From contig NZ_OY762276.1 of NCBI RefSeq assembly GCF_963665445.1, positions 962,001 to 1,026,000 on the forward strand: DNA of 64,000 nt, read 5' to 3'. The DNA comes from an uncultured Desulfobulbus sp. (lineage in GTDB: Bacteria; Desulfobacterota; Desulfobulbia; Desulfobulbales; Desulfobulbaceae). Below are positions 45,268-53,739 of the stretch, in pieces. The translations under genes were made by a program, and so were the position numbers. The notes under the pieces were generated by a model, which searched no databases, was not told where the DNA came from, and worked only from the letters and a program-made list of their open reading frames with translations. Numbering within the stretch: the stretch's first letter is position 1; the number at the start of each line of letters is the position of its first letter.

Positions 45268-47319
45268 ATGAATGCCGAATTTTTTACAGGTATCCGTCAA
45301 ACATATTGTAGAACGATTTTGATAGAAATTATCTCATTTTTCCTTGTGTTATCGGTGGTGACAGTTGCTGCTCAGGCGCAATCAGCCGAAAATCCTGAAA
45401 ATAAAAAGCTTGGATCTGTACTGTCGTTTGAAAACATTGCCTCACAGCCCCATACCTATTTTTCTTCCCAAACTGTTACAACCAGCGAGGGAACACAACT
45501 CGAAAAGTATCTCATTAATGGCCCTCCGGTCCCGCCTCCCGGTTACGACCTTGAGCGTGCTGCGGTTTTACAGCCCGCGTCTAATTCGGCCGCAGGCATT
45601 GTCACACTGACAACTCCCGCGTTTAACTGGGTTTTTGGATGCTCATCTGTGTCCGGTGCGATGATCGCGGGTTACTACGATCGGAACGGATATCCTGATA
45701 TATATACCGGACCCACTAATGCGGGAGTCATGCCTTTGGATAACAGTTCCTGGCCGACATGGTCGGACGGATACAATACCTATCCTAATCTCCCCTTGGC
45801 GGCATCCCATAAAGGCGTTGACGGCAGGAGTGTGAGAGGATCGATCGATGATTATTGGGTTCAGTATGATAGTTCCGCCGATGATCCATATTTGACAGGT
45901 GGCTGGTCGCAGCACACATGGGGCGATGCGATTGGTGATTATATGAAGACCAGTCAGTCCCCCTACAACAATCTCGACGGATCGACAATTTTCTATAATT
46001 GGACATCATCTGTGGATCCGCTAACCTGTGCCCAAATGGCTTCGTACGGAATCGATGGCCTGGACGGGACCTATGGACGGAAACTTTTTTACGAAGCCAG
46101 AGGGTATACCGTCATGGATTGTTATAATCAGAAAACAGATAACAACAGTGGCGGATTTACATTTGCCAACTTTAAGGCGGAGATAGATGCGGGAAGGCCT
46201 GTAATGCTCAACCTAGAAGGCCACACCGTCGTTGGGGTGGGGTATGACGATTCCAGCAGTCTGGTTTATATCCATGATACCTGGGATTACAGCACACATA
46301 CCATGACCTGGGGCGGGTCTTATTCGGGCATGCAACTTCTTTCAGTCAGCGTCGTCAACCTTGCCCCTCCCTCCTGCGTCGAGCCGACCGTAACAACAGC
46401 GAACATATACGGTATTGGCGTCACCTCCGCCTTCAGCGGCGGTGACGTGACATATTCGGGGTGTACTTCTTCTGTTACAGTCACGGATCGCGGTGTATGT
46501 TGGAGTACTTCGTCCGATCCGACCACAAGCGACATTTGCACCCACGACGGATCCGGAACCGGAAGCTTTACAAGTAAAATTACCGGACTGACTGAAAACA
46601 CACCTTATCATGTCCGGGCATTTGCAACGAACAGTTATGGCACTGGTTACGGTGCGGACCTGACATTTACCACCCTGGGGTCATGTGACGGTTACAATAT
46701 CACTTTCCCCACCTATAACTTTGAAGACATTTCCAGTACAGGGACACAATTAGCCCTAAGTGATGATTCATATGCATATTTCTCTATACCCTTCACTTTC
46801 TCGTTTTATGGTAACGCTTACACGGCAATCAGCGTCGGCTCCAATGGTACGGTTTATTTTGAAGATTCGTATTTAGGGTTCGGGAACACCGATATTCCCG
46901 CCATAAACAGTGACGGTGTGTTGAAATATATTGCACTGTTTTGGGACGATCTCAATCCATCTGCAGATGGCATCGTTGTTTGGGAAGTGTTGGGCACCGC
47001 ACCTTCACGCAGACTTGTTGTTCAATGGACCAACGTCCCGCATTTTGGATCTGCTTCGCCGACGAACGGAGGCACCTTCCAGGTTGTCTTGTACGAGGGA
47101 AGTAATAATATCCGTTTGAATTACGCCGATGTGGATTTTGGAGATGCCTCTTTTGACTACGGTATTTCCGCCACAGTAGGCATCCAGCGGGATAGCGATT
47201 GTGGAGTGAAATTTTCTTACAACTCAAAGGTATTAAAGAATGATCTCTCTATACTTTTTAGTGCTGGCAAAAATATTGATTGGTTTGTACCAATTAAGTG
47301 TTTGTTGCTCGAAGAGTAG
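45268..47319 (+). CDS. Secreted C39-like cysteine peptidase with Fn3-like and nidogen-like domains
   Basis: 683 aa from the ATG at 45268. Signal peptide (ILIEIISFFLVLSVVTVAAQAQ). Residues ~110-345 form a C39-like peptidase: Cys in FGCSSVSGAMIAGYYDRNGYPDIY, His in GRPVMLNLEGHTVVGVGYDD and Asp in VYIHDTWDY. Next comes a beta-sandwich repeat (VTDRGVCWSTSSDPTT..GLTENTPYHVRAFATNSYGTGYG), then a nidogen-like segment (SVGSNGTVYFEDSYLGFG..LFWDDLNPS..FQVVLYEGSNNIRLNYADV). There is no sorting signal at the C-terminus. The upstream extension of the frame covers the IS3 relic. IS relics on both sides suggest transfer. Confidence 0.78.
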   Translation: MNAEFFTGIRQTYCRTILIEIISFFLVLSVVTVAAQAQSAENPENKKLGSVLSFENIASQPHTYFSSQTVTTSEGTQLEKYLINGPPVPPPGYDLERAAVLQPASNSAAGIVTLTTPAFNWVFGCSSVSGAMIAGYYDRNGYPDIYTGPTNAGVMPLDNSSWPTWSDGYNTYPNLPLAASHKGVDGRSVRGSIDDYWVQYDSSADDPYLTGGWSQHTWGDAIGDYMKTSQSPYNNLDGSTIFYNWTSSVDPLTCAQMASYGIDGLDGTYGRKLFYEARGYTVMDCYNQKTDNNSGGFTFANFKAEIDAGRPVMLNLEGHTVVGVGYDDSSSLVYIHDTWDYSTHTMTWGGSYSGMQLLSVSVVNLAPPSCVEPTVTTANIYGIGVTSAFSGGDVTYSGCTSSVTVTDRGVCWSTSSDPTTSDICTHDGSGTGSFTSKITGLTENTPYHVRAFATNSYGTGYGADLTFTTLGSCDGYNITFPTYNFEDISSTGTQLALSDDSYAYFSIPFTFSFYGNAYTAISVGSNGTVYFEDSYLGFGNTDIPAINSDGVLKYIALFWDDLNPSADGIVVWEVLGTAPSRRLVVQWTNVPHFGSASPTNGGTFQVVLYEGSNNIRLNYADVDFGDASFDYGISATVGIQRDSDCGVKFSYNSKVLKNDLSILFSAGKNIDWFVPIKCLLLEE

Positions 47320-47405
47320 TTACGTTTCGTCAATATAATTTCCCTTGGGTAAACCCCCGGCTTTGCCGGGGGACTCACAAAGTTTGACGGATCCAGCAAA
47401 ATAAA

Positions 47406-47454
47406 GAAGCCTCCAATCTCGTGGACCGGTCAAAGTCACGGAAAAGGAGGCTTC
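47406..47454 (+). promoter_or_regulatory. Hairpin sequestering the tnpA ribosome site
   Basis: GAAGCCTCC pairs with GGAGGCTTC immediately before the ATG at 47455, burying the GGAGG. IS200 is known to repress its transposase by exactly such a structure. Confidence 0.65.
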
Positions 47455-47620
47455 ATGAACGACATACAATGTTTAAGCCACACGAAATGGGATTGCAAGT
47501 TCCACGTGGTGTAGAATACCGAAATGCCGAAGAAAAATGCTTTATGACCAGCTTGCATCGCGCGCAATTACCTTGGGGAAAAGAGGAACTACAATAGGAT
47601 GCAGTTTGGGAGGGCACGAT
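47455..47620 (+). pseudogene. Frameshifted, truncated IS200 transposase (Y1 TnpA)
   Basis: The first frame reads MNDIQCLSHTKWDCKFHVV then stop. The adjacent frame continues IPKCRRKMLYDQLASRAI. Together they match the start of TnpA_IS200 (LSHTKWDCKYHIVFIPKYRRK). The catalytic Tyr region is gone. Confidence 0.72.
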
Positions 47621-47698
47621 GCTGTTTTGTGCGACCAATATGCGACCAGCGAGAACTCCCGCTGGTCGTTAACAGTGCTTTAACTCACTGGAATTACT

Positions 47699-47743
47699 TG
47701 GAGCCGATAACCAGACTTGAACTGGTGACCTACTGATTACGAA
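47699..47743 (-). other. attachment site: 3' fragment of tRNA-Thr(CGT)
   Basis: On the minus strand: TTCGTAATCAG (anticodon loop, CGT), AGGTC, a perfect T-arm (ACCAG-TTCAAGT-CTGGT), TATCGGC, T and CCA. The 5' half of the tRNA is missing. Tyrosine integrases commonly use the anticodon loop to 3' end of tRNAs, and one is encoded next door. The fragment points left, so the element extends rightward and the intact tRNA should lie beyond base 64000. Confidence 0.72.
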
Positions 47744-47864
47744 TGAGTTTTTTTAGCTTCCTGCCTCTTCTCTATATATCCTAACTACTTGCATTTACAT
47801 CCTGTTGTTGTTATCACATTCCCGTTGATTACCGTCAAGCTGTGACCTGGGTGTGACCTGAAAT

Positions 47865-48989
47865 ATGACAACAACAGACATCAAAGCAATGAAACCTGGT
47901 GACCAGGTTTACGATGATCAGGTTAAAGGGCTCATCTGTCGTGCCAACCAATCTGGTATTTCGTTTCTTCTCGTTTATCGCAGCAATGGCCGCCAGAGGA
48001 AGCCAAAGATAGGCAATTGGCCAACTATTACTTTAGATCAGGCCAGGCGGATCGCAAAGGAAATGCTTCTTCAGCTAGCATCCGGGAAAGATCCCATGGA
48101 GGAACGCAATCAAAGCCGGTCTATGTTAACTGTTGATCAAGTCTGGCCTAGATATCTTTCCGAACACGCGACCACGAAAAAGACAGGGAGGGAAGATGAA
48201 AGAATATACAGCCATCATATTCCAGCCTGGTTTAAACGTCTACCCGTTCCTGAAGTTGGGTATTCCGAGGTGATTCGAGTTCGGGATTCAATGAAATCCG
48301 TTCCATATCAATCTAATAGAGCAGTTGCTTTGATTTCCAAATTTCTGGAATTGTCAGAAACATGGGGCATAAGACCATTGGGTTCCAATCCTTGCCGGAA
48401 AGTTTCTCGATTCCGCGAGGTTCCACGGCGTAGATATATGACCCGTGAAGAACTTGCGAATATAGCTGAAGCGCTACGGAAACGAGAAAAACAAGAACCA
48501 TATTCTGTCGCTTTTATCCGTTTGTTAATGTTAACCGGCGCACGTTGTGGAGAATTGGCAAATGCAAGATGGAAGGATCTGGATGGAAATCGTATTATCT
48601 TGTTTTCGCATAAAACCGATCAAGATGGTCATCCCCGAGTCATACAGCTGCCGACATCGGCGGTAGAAATAATTGCTGCTTTACCTGAACGGTTACCGGA
48701 TGATACGATTTTGTCTATTAAATCACCAAAAAGATTATGGGATTCTGTAAGAAAAGAGGCTGGTTGTCCCGATTTACGCCTGCACGACTTGCGTCATTCT
48801 TTTGCTTCTATAGCTGTAGGTTCTGGATTTACCCTTCACCAAATTGGGGAACTTCTTGGACACCGTGATGCAAGTACAACAAAAAGATATGCTCATTTAA
48901 TGAATGATGCGGCGGCGCTGGTTGCCGAAACTGTTGCTGATTCAATAGTGAATCATTTTAACGGAAAAGGGGAAGGGGAGGGGAGCTAA
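47865..48989 (+). CDS. int: Tyrosine recombinase / phage integrase
   Basis: 374 aa. The N-terminal arm domain is GDQVYDDQVKGLICRANQSGISFLLVYRSNGRQRKPKIGNW, a DUF4102-like P4-type fold. The catalytic set is complete: Arg in TGARCGELANARW, Lys in FSHKTDQDG, His-x-x-Arg in LHDLRHSFASIAV, His in LGHRDASTTKRYAHL and the nucleophile Tyr in KRYAHL. It is adjacent to the tRNA-Thr fragment, so it is the likely enzyme that integrated this element. Confidence 0.93.
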   Translation: MTTTDIKAMKPGDQVYDDQVKGLICRANQSGISFLLVYRSNGRQRKPKIGNWPTITLDQARRIAKEMLLQLASGKDPMEERNQSRSMLTVDQVWPRYLSEHATTKKTGREDERIYSHHIPAWFKRLPVPEVGYSEVIRVRDSMKSVPYQSNRAVALISKFLELSETWGIRPLGSNPCRKVSRFREVPRRRYMTREELANIAEALRKREKQEPYSVAFIRLLMLTGARCGELANARWKDLDGNRIILFSHKTDQDGHPRVIQLPTSAVEIIAALPERLPDDTILSIKSPKRLWDSVRKEAGCPDLRLHDLRHSFASIAVGSGFTLHQIGELLGHRDASTTKRYAHLMNDAAALVAETVADSIVNHFNGKGEGEGS

Positions 48990-49212
48990 CCTCCTGTCGC
49001 CATTGTCAGAGACCATCTAAGGAAAATAAGGTAATATATTCCAGTACATTTTATTTTTTCACTTTATTTGACCTCTTTTATTTGAAATAGATAACGACAA
49101 CATATGCGGCTTGACCGCAGAATGTTATTGTTGGAATTTAGTATCATGTTCCCGGGACTCTATCGTCAGAATACCCGGCGGTCATGGTTTCCATCAAACT
49201 TCGTCAGGCATG
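48990..49212. other. AT-rich spacer
   Basis: No gene, repeat or RNA recognised. Base composition drops sharply from here to ~54.8 kb, compared with the backbone. Confidence 0.4.
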
Positions 49213-50007
49213 TTATTTAATATTGCATACATCTTTTTTGAATTCCGAGAATGAAACTTTCGTGCCGGTTTTACACTCTCGGAGGCAGGCATCCGCAAGA
49301 GCGGAACCTATAAAACCAGGATGATTAGAAAGAGTTGTTATTCCTGTCATGACTACAATGCTATAACCGCTATAGTCATGTGCATATTTTTCACAATCTG
49401 TTTTATATCCTCTGGTATCATCAATGCACTCGCGTGCTGAGTATTCGTGCAACCATTTGCAGTCTTCTTCGGACATAGATAGCGGTGGTAATGCTTGGCT
49501 ATATTCAACAATAACTTTATTACCTATAAGTTTCGCTTGTTTCTTGCGTTTGGTCTCAAAAGGTAATTCCACCAATATTTCATCAGCTTTGCAAGTGATC
49601 TTTGCTGCATCATAGGAATCAAATCCTTTAGCAGTTACAACTTGAGGTTTTTCTCCAGCTTTTAGAAGTAAAAAATATAACTTACTGGCGGGTGTAGCTG
49701 AACCTCCTGGATTTACGCCGAATAAAATTACAATGCCTCTTGCGGTATCCACGTGGTCATAAATACCAACATATTGAGCATGGCTGTCAAAGACAACAAA
49801 GCCATCCACACTGATCGCCCCACGTGGGCTCCCTGGAGATTCAATGATATTTACTTCTCCAAATCGAGTATTTAGCTTGTCGTTCGCCAGCGATAATGAC
49901 GTAGCTCCGCAATTCAAAAAGAATGAAATAAATAACAGTAACAATATGTTGCCAAGATAGCGAGGTAGTGATCTCATAATATCCTGAATGTTTTTATATC
50001 TCGACAT
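49213..50007 (-). CDS. Hypothetical exported protein
   Basis: 264 aa from the ATG at 50007; a TTG seven codons upstream is possible. A hydrophobic stretch (YLGNILLLLFISFFLNCGATSLS) looks like a lipoprotein-type or plain signal. The rest is soluble with several Cys near the end (KWLHEYSARECIDDTRGYKTDCEKYAHD, DACLRECKTG, KDVCNIK), suggesting disulfides. No family is recognised. It is AT-rich like the surrounding cargo. Confidence 0.65.
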   Translation of the reverse strand: MSRYKNIQDIMRSLPRYLGNILLLLFISFFLNCGATSLSLANDKLNTRFGEVNIIESPGSPRGAISVDGFVVFDSHAQYVGIYDHVDTARGIVILFGVNPGGSATPASKLYFLLLKAGEKPQVVTAKGFDSYDAAKITCKADEILVELPFETKRKKQAKLIGNKVIVEYSQALPPLSMSEEDCKWLHEYSARECIDDTRGYKTDCEKYAHDYSGYSIVVMTGITTLSNHPGFIGSALADACLRECKTGTKVSFSEFKKDVCNIK

Positions 50008-50078
50008 AGCACGGACCGTTTCCAGCAAGTTATTATCTAGTTTCTAGTTATCATTCACAGCTTTTCCAATAAACCGGA

Positions 50079-50110
50079 ACCGGGAGTTGAACCCGCCGCC
50101 TCCCTTGCTG
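50079..50110 (-). other. T-arm-like tRNA/tmRNA 3' remnant
   Basis: On the minus strand GGCGGGTTCAACTCCCGG resembles a T-arm (4 of 5 stem pairs with a TTCAACT loop), as at the 3' end of tmRNA or a tRNA. No CCA or anticodon arm can be placed, so this is only a possible second attachment scar. Confidence 0.3.
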
Positions 50111-50312
50111 CTCAAAGCCTCGTAGGCTTACCGGGGTACATGCGGGATACGGTCAAGGTTCAGGAGATATGTGAACTCAGGTCGGAAAATTAGATGCCCC
50201 CATTTCTTTTAATTGGGCTCCGTCCCCGTTTTGCAAGCGTGAAACTAGCTGAAGTACGTATATAAGGAATGTTAACTCAGCAAAAAACCTGGTCTGACCC
50301 CATTTTATTAAC

Positions 50313-50460
50313 GCCCTGTTTTCGGCGCTACCATCCTGGTAGCGCTTCCAACACATTCCAGAGCAATATGTATTTCCTTTTCGAGGCCGGGATTGTCCAA
50401 CCCCGGATAAGATTGTGGTTCGCTCGTGCCTCACTCACACAATCTATCTTTGTTCGTTCG
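50313..50460. repeat. Structured direct repeat C, copy 1
   Basis: About 150 bp nearly identical to 51705-51857. Three successive hairpins: GCGCTACC/GGTAGCGC, CCGGG/CCCGG and GATTGTG/CACAATC. It lies just after the stop of the gene at 50476. Confidence 0.85.
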
Positions 50461-50475
50461 GCGTATGATATACCT

Positions 50476-51234
50476 TTAATATTGCACACCACCGACATCA
50501 GCTCTAATTAGTTCAGCTGGTGTGTTGACTATTGAATAATTGTTATCAGGGCGACAAACAAACATGCACCCTGTACAAGTTACTGGATTTGCATTCGTTC
50601 TATGGATTTTAACAGGTCCTATTCCTTTTACTAGCCAAATAGTAGTTTTATAGGAACATGGATCTAATTGTTCAACTACATCATTGGTTACAATCTCATA
50701 TTTAAGAGCATCGTAGGTTCCACTGGGAACAACAATTTGTTCAAGGCCAACTAGAGTTGTTGTGAAAGTTAAATTTCCACCGAAATATGAATGAGTAGTA
50801 GTCTGCCCAGTAGTCATTGCTGGGTCGATAAGAACCATGTTTACACCAAAATCAGAAAAATCATTTTCTGGCATTTCGTATTGACACCCAATAGCTAGAC
50901 CTAATTCTTTATTTTGCATAATTGGTTCATACTCGTAACCATTTGTACCATATCTAATTCCAGTTAAACCTGTAGAGCAAGATTGTTTTGAATTTAAAGA
51001 TAACCTACTTCCAGTCGTGAACTCCCACCTATTTCCATATTCAAGAGGGAAGTAGTTACATGTCCTGTAAATATTGTTGGCAGTATCATCATCTTGACAT
51101 GTAGTCATATTTTTAGAAGTGGTATTTATTGGAATAACTACAATTTGATCCGCCGCTGTTCCTAACGAATAAAACAAAAAAAATGTTACCAAAGCGAACC
51201 CTACGGCCATCAGACCACTTTTCCATGGTTGCAT
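50476..51234 (-). CDS. Hypothetical secreted protein
   Basis: 252 aa with a strong ribosome site (AGGAGGAAAT) and signal peptide (LMAVGFALVTFFLFYSLGTAADQ). The mature part has CNYFPLEYGNRWEF, reminiscent of lipoprotein/beta-barrel-like YXXY folds, several cysteines (CQDDD, CSTG, CQYEM, CSYKT, CTGCMFVC) and no assigned domain. It sits between the two copies of direct repeat C, so it may travel as a cassette with them. Confidence 0.7.
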   Translation of the reverse strand: MQPWKSGLMAVGFALVTFFLFYSLGTAADQIVVIPINTTSKNMTTCQDDDTANNIYRTCNYFPLEYGNRWEFTTGSRLSLNSKQSCSTGLTGIRYGTNGYEYEPIMQNKELGLAIGCQYEMPENDFSDFGVNMVLIDPAMTTGQTTTHSYFGGNLTFTTTLVGLEQIVVPSGTYDALKYEIVTNDVVEQLDPCSYKTTIWLVKGIGPVKIHRTNANPVTCTGCMFVCRPDNNYSIVNTPAELIRADVGGVQY

Positions 51235-51280
51235 ATTTCCTCCTTAATGTTTTAATGAGGCAAAAAGCCTCTTGATCTTG

Positions 51281-51400
51281 CCCGCCATAAACGGACACTG
51301 CTTTAAGCTACTTTCAGGGCCTCAAACGCAAGCGGGCTGATGTAGCCATTTGCGCTGTGTCGACGGATTCGATTGTAGTCGACTTCAATATATACAGGAG
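51281..51400 (-). pseudogene. IS3-family transposase OrfB C-terminal remnant with terminal inverted repeat
   Basis: On the minus strand YIEVDYNRIRRHSANGYIS then PLAFEALKVA and a stop match the end of IS3-type OrfB (DYIEVFYNRxRRHSALGYxSPxxFE). The element end GTCCGTTTATGGCGGG follows at 51281-51299. The catalytic core is missing. Confidence 0.78.
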
Positions 51401-51448
51401 ATATCGTAACTCCTACAGTGAAATAAACTTGTTCCGATTACTCTTTAC

Positions 51449-51670
51449 TCAGATTGCCGCTCTTGCTTTTTCATAACATTTTTCTTTTTCATCTTGGCTA
51501 ACCGCCACACTCATCATTCCGGCAATGCAAATAATACCGACTATGTCGATAACCAACCTTGAATAAGCGAAGCGTGCACCTAGGGCTGAACTCTCAAACA
51601 GAATCATGGGAATTTTCGTGGTCGACCAAGCTCCAAGAAAAACCATGATGTTTATGAAACAGCGCATCAT
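51449..51670 (-). pseudogene. Fragment of a YraQ-like (DUF318) permease
   Basis: 73 codons. VFLGAWSTTKIPMILFESSALGARFAYSRLVIDIVGII matches the C-terminal part of predicted permeases of the YraQ/UPF0718 family. Only about a quarter of the usual ~300 aa is present, bounded by an IS3 scar on one side and repeat C on the other. Confidence 0.55.
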
Positions 51671-51704
51671 TTTTTAACGCCTGATCAGGCGAATGCATTC
51701 TTAC

Positions 51705-51857
51705 GTCCTGCGCCCAGCGCTACCATCCTGGTAGCGCTTCCAGCACATTCCAGAACAATATTTATTTCCTTTGTGAGGCCGGGTTTGTCCAACCCCGGAT
51801 AAGATTGTGGTTTGTTCGTGCCTCACTCACTCACACAATCTATCCTTGTTCGTTAGG
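51705..51857. repeat. Structured direct repeat C, copy 2
   Basis: Same three-hairpin series as copy 1, with a few substitutions and a 4-base TCAC insertion in the last loop. The substitutions fall mainly outside the stems. A perfect palindrome GCCTGATCAGGC sits ~15 bases to its left. Confidence 0.85.
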
Positions 51858-51909
51858 GATATTTTTATTCACCATGTTTTCTAGCATTTCTTAAACTCAA
51901 ACTACTAAA

Positions 51910-52401
51910 TTAGCCTTGCCCTGAATTTTTATTGTAGTCTTTTAATGCAGATGAGTACGGATACTTTCTAAGCAATTCTTCGTACGGTATAAGTTTCTTG
52001 CTGTATTTAAAAAACTTTTGAACTTCCTCGTCCCATTCTTTTTGAATATATTCACTCTTAAATTCATGTACAAACCTAAAACCAGGGTAAATATAGTCAT
52101 ACATCATTGGGTCACCAAGCTTCATAATTTCCTCAAGAATCTCGTTTAATGCTGAAAAATCACCTTTGGGCATATTAACATTCGAAGTCGCTATCTTTAG
52201 ATTTTTAAATGCATCAAATAGAGCCTCACTTGTAATACGTATACAATTTGAGGCTTTTTCTATATCCCCCTCATCATATTTTTCATCTGCAAATTTTATA
52301 AACTTCCAAGCCGTTTTTATATCGTTGCGGACTTCCGACATAAGCCTATTAAACATTGGCCTTTTCACAGCATTAACCATATTGTCAATAAACTCAAACA
52401 T
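51910..52401 (-). CDS. Hypothetical alpha-helical protein
   Basis: 163 aa, ribosome site GAGG. It is predicted to be mostly helical and charged (MFEFIDNMVNAVKRPMFNRL, DIKTAWKFIKFADEKYDEGDIEKASNCIRI). No family is recognised. It heads away from a run of small minus-strand genes that may form one operon (53840 to 51910). Confidence 0.6.
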   Translation of the reverse strand: MFEFIDNMVNAVKRPMFNRLMSEVRNDIKTAWKFIKFADEKYDEGDIEKASNCIRITSEALFDAFKNLKIATSNVNMPKGDFSALNEILEEIMKLGDPMMYDYIYPGFRFVHEFKSEYIQKEWDEEVQKFFKYSKKLIPYEELLRKYPYSSALKDYNKNSGQG

Positions 52402-52411
52402 TAAAACCTCA

Positions 52412-52570
52412 TTAAAGAAAGAGTAGGCCCACTACAGCGGCAAAAGCAATGCATATGAGGAGTGTGATAAATAATGAAACTCCCTCGCTCATTCCGTTTC
52501 CGAAGTTGGGGAAAATCTTGTCGAATAGAAATAAAAATGCAAAAAAGCTTATACCTATTAAAATATCCAT
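52412..52570 (-). CDS. Small membrane protein
   Basis: 52 aa from the ATG at 52570, with AGGAGT. Two hydrophobic segments (ILIGISFFAFLFLFDKIF and LFITLLICIAFAAVVGLLFL). It overlaps the gene at 52558 by 13 bases. Function unknown. Confidence 0.55.
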   Translation of the reverse strand: MDILIGISFFAFLFLFDKIFPNFGNGMSEGVSLFITLLICIAFAAVVGLLFL

Positions 52571-52860
52571 TTCAAAATAACTCCTGCCAATATTGCACCC
52601 AAGGTGCCTGTAATAAGTACCCAAGTACGAATATAGCTTTGTTCGGTTTTCGATTTTTTTCTTTCTGAAATTTGCTCTAAATCCTGAATTCTGTTTCTCA
52701 TTGCGAGACGGAACCCCTGATTTTCATCTCTTGCTCCTATTTCTTCATCAGCTTTGCGTATTTCTTCGAGTGAAAAGCTTTCAACAAAAGAATCCGCCCC
52801 CTTCACATACTTTTGGAATTCATTTATGACAATCCATGTTTCTTTTGTTAATTGTCCCAT
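52558..52860 (-). CDS. Small tail-anchored membrane protein
   Basis: 100 aa. Soluble helical part (ETWIVINEFQKYVKGADSFVESF, RLAMRNRIQDLEQISERKK), then one C-terminal span (WVLITGTLGAILAGVILKWIF). The topology suggests a membrane-anchored accessory to a neighbouring protein. No family is recognised. Confidence 0.55.
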   Translation of the reverse strand: MGQLTKETWIVINEFQKYVKGADSFVESFSLEEIRKADEEIGARDENQGFRLAMRNRIQDLEQISERKKSKTEQSYIRTWVLITGTLGAILAGVILKWIF

Positions 52861-52876
52861 GTTGTTTCTTTATTAT

Positions 52877-53098
52877 TTATGAGGTAACAACAAGTCTATA
52901 TTTCTTTCGAACTTCATTTTCAGCCCAAGATAAAATGGTTCTTGCATCATCTCCGCCAACTACTGTAAGTCCAAGTGGGCTTGATGAGTTATTTGGGTTT
53001 AATTCAACCCCCATGTCTTTTTTGTATAATTCATGTTCTTTCATTTTTTCATTAACGAGCTTGGTATATTGAGCTTCATCAACCTTTGGCTTGGTCAT
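52877..53098 (-). CDS. Hypothetical small protein
   Basis: 73 aa with a strong ribosome site (AAGGAGATAATAA). Charged, no membrane span (MTKPKVDEAQYTKLVNEKMKEHELYKKDMG). It is upstream of the two small membrane proteins on the same strand. Function unknown. Confidence 0.6.
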   Translation of the reverse strand: MTKPKVDEAQYTKLVNEKMKEHELYKKDMGVELNPNNSSSPLGLTVVGGDDARTILSWAENEVRKKYRLVVTS

Positions 53099-53219
53099 TT
53101 ATTATCTCCTTGATGCATGAACCCTAACTAAAACATCTGCTGCTTGACAGTAGAATGTAATTGTTAAAATTAATTATCGTTATAAATATATATTACTATT
53201 TTTTTTATATTTTTACTGC

Positions 53220-53729
53220 TCAATACCATTCAATTTTCCCTTCCGTATATTTTTCATTCTCGGGAAAACCTATATTTGAAAATGCTTTATGTCCATTTTC
53301 ATCTATCCAGCTGTACATAACTTGCTTTTCATTTTTTTTATGAGTCTTGATTGAATTTTGATGGTCCGGACGTGGAATATATTTTGAATAATATGACAGA
53401 TTTGGTGTTTGAAAATTTTGTATCGATGTTGGCTTTTTGGCTGTAGCTTGTTGGCCCTTTAGGAGAATAAAATATTCTTTTGCCGCATATTCAAAAATCT
53501 TTGGAAGTATAAATGCAAAAATGATTAATACAATGGGTAACAGTACCAATTTTAAGATACTGTAATTTATTGAATATTTTCTAAAATTTCTCCAAAAATT
53601 AAAATTACTTCTTCGCGCTTGACCATGTCTTTTCCCTTTCTCTGCAGGCGATATTTTTTGCTCGTCTTCTTTTTCTAGATTAATTGCTGGCCCTTCTTTA
53701 CTTTCAAAATCTTCAAGCTCGAATTCCAT
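53220..53729 (-). CDS. Hypothetical single-span membrane protein
   Basis: 169 aa from the ATG at 53729, just after the nuclease gene stop; an earlier in-frame ATG would overlap that gene. Acidic N-terminus, a basic patch (KGKRHGQARRSNFNFWRNFRK), one membrane span (LVLLPIVLIIFAFILPKIF) and a C-terminal YSWIDENGHKAFSN segment resembling DUF4124. It is likely co-transcribed with the Mrr-like gene. Confidence 0.6.
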   Translation of the reverse strand: MEFELEDFESKEGPAINLEKEDEQKISPAEKGKRHGQARRSNFNFWRNFRKYSINYSILKLVLLPIVLIIFAFILPKIFEYAAKEYFILLKGQQATAKKPTSIQNFQTPNLSYYSKYIPRPDHQNSIKTHKKNEKQVMYSWIDENGHKAFSNIGFPENEKYTEGKIEWY

Positions 53730-53739
53730 TTTTATAAAC

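Larger units (their letters stand above)
47341..47670 (+). mobile_element. IS200/IS605-type element relic
   Basis: Left hairpin ACCCCCGG/CCGGGGG (47351-47373), a second hairpin over the start codon (47406-47454), a broken tnpA (47455-47620) and a right hairpin CGACCAGCG/CGCTGGTCG (47643-47669). The order fits an IS200-like element. Only about a third of tnpA remains. Confidence 0.6.

Noticed and set aside
50313-51857. Interpretation of repeat C as integron attC sites
   Set aside because: The copies are imperfectly hairpinned, but consistent GTTRRRY/RYYYAAC core sites at the ends cannot be found, and no integron integrase is present.
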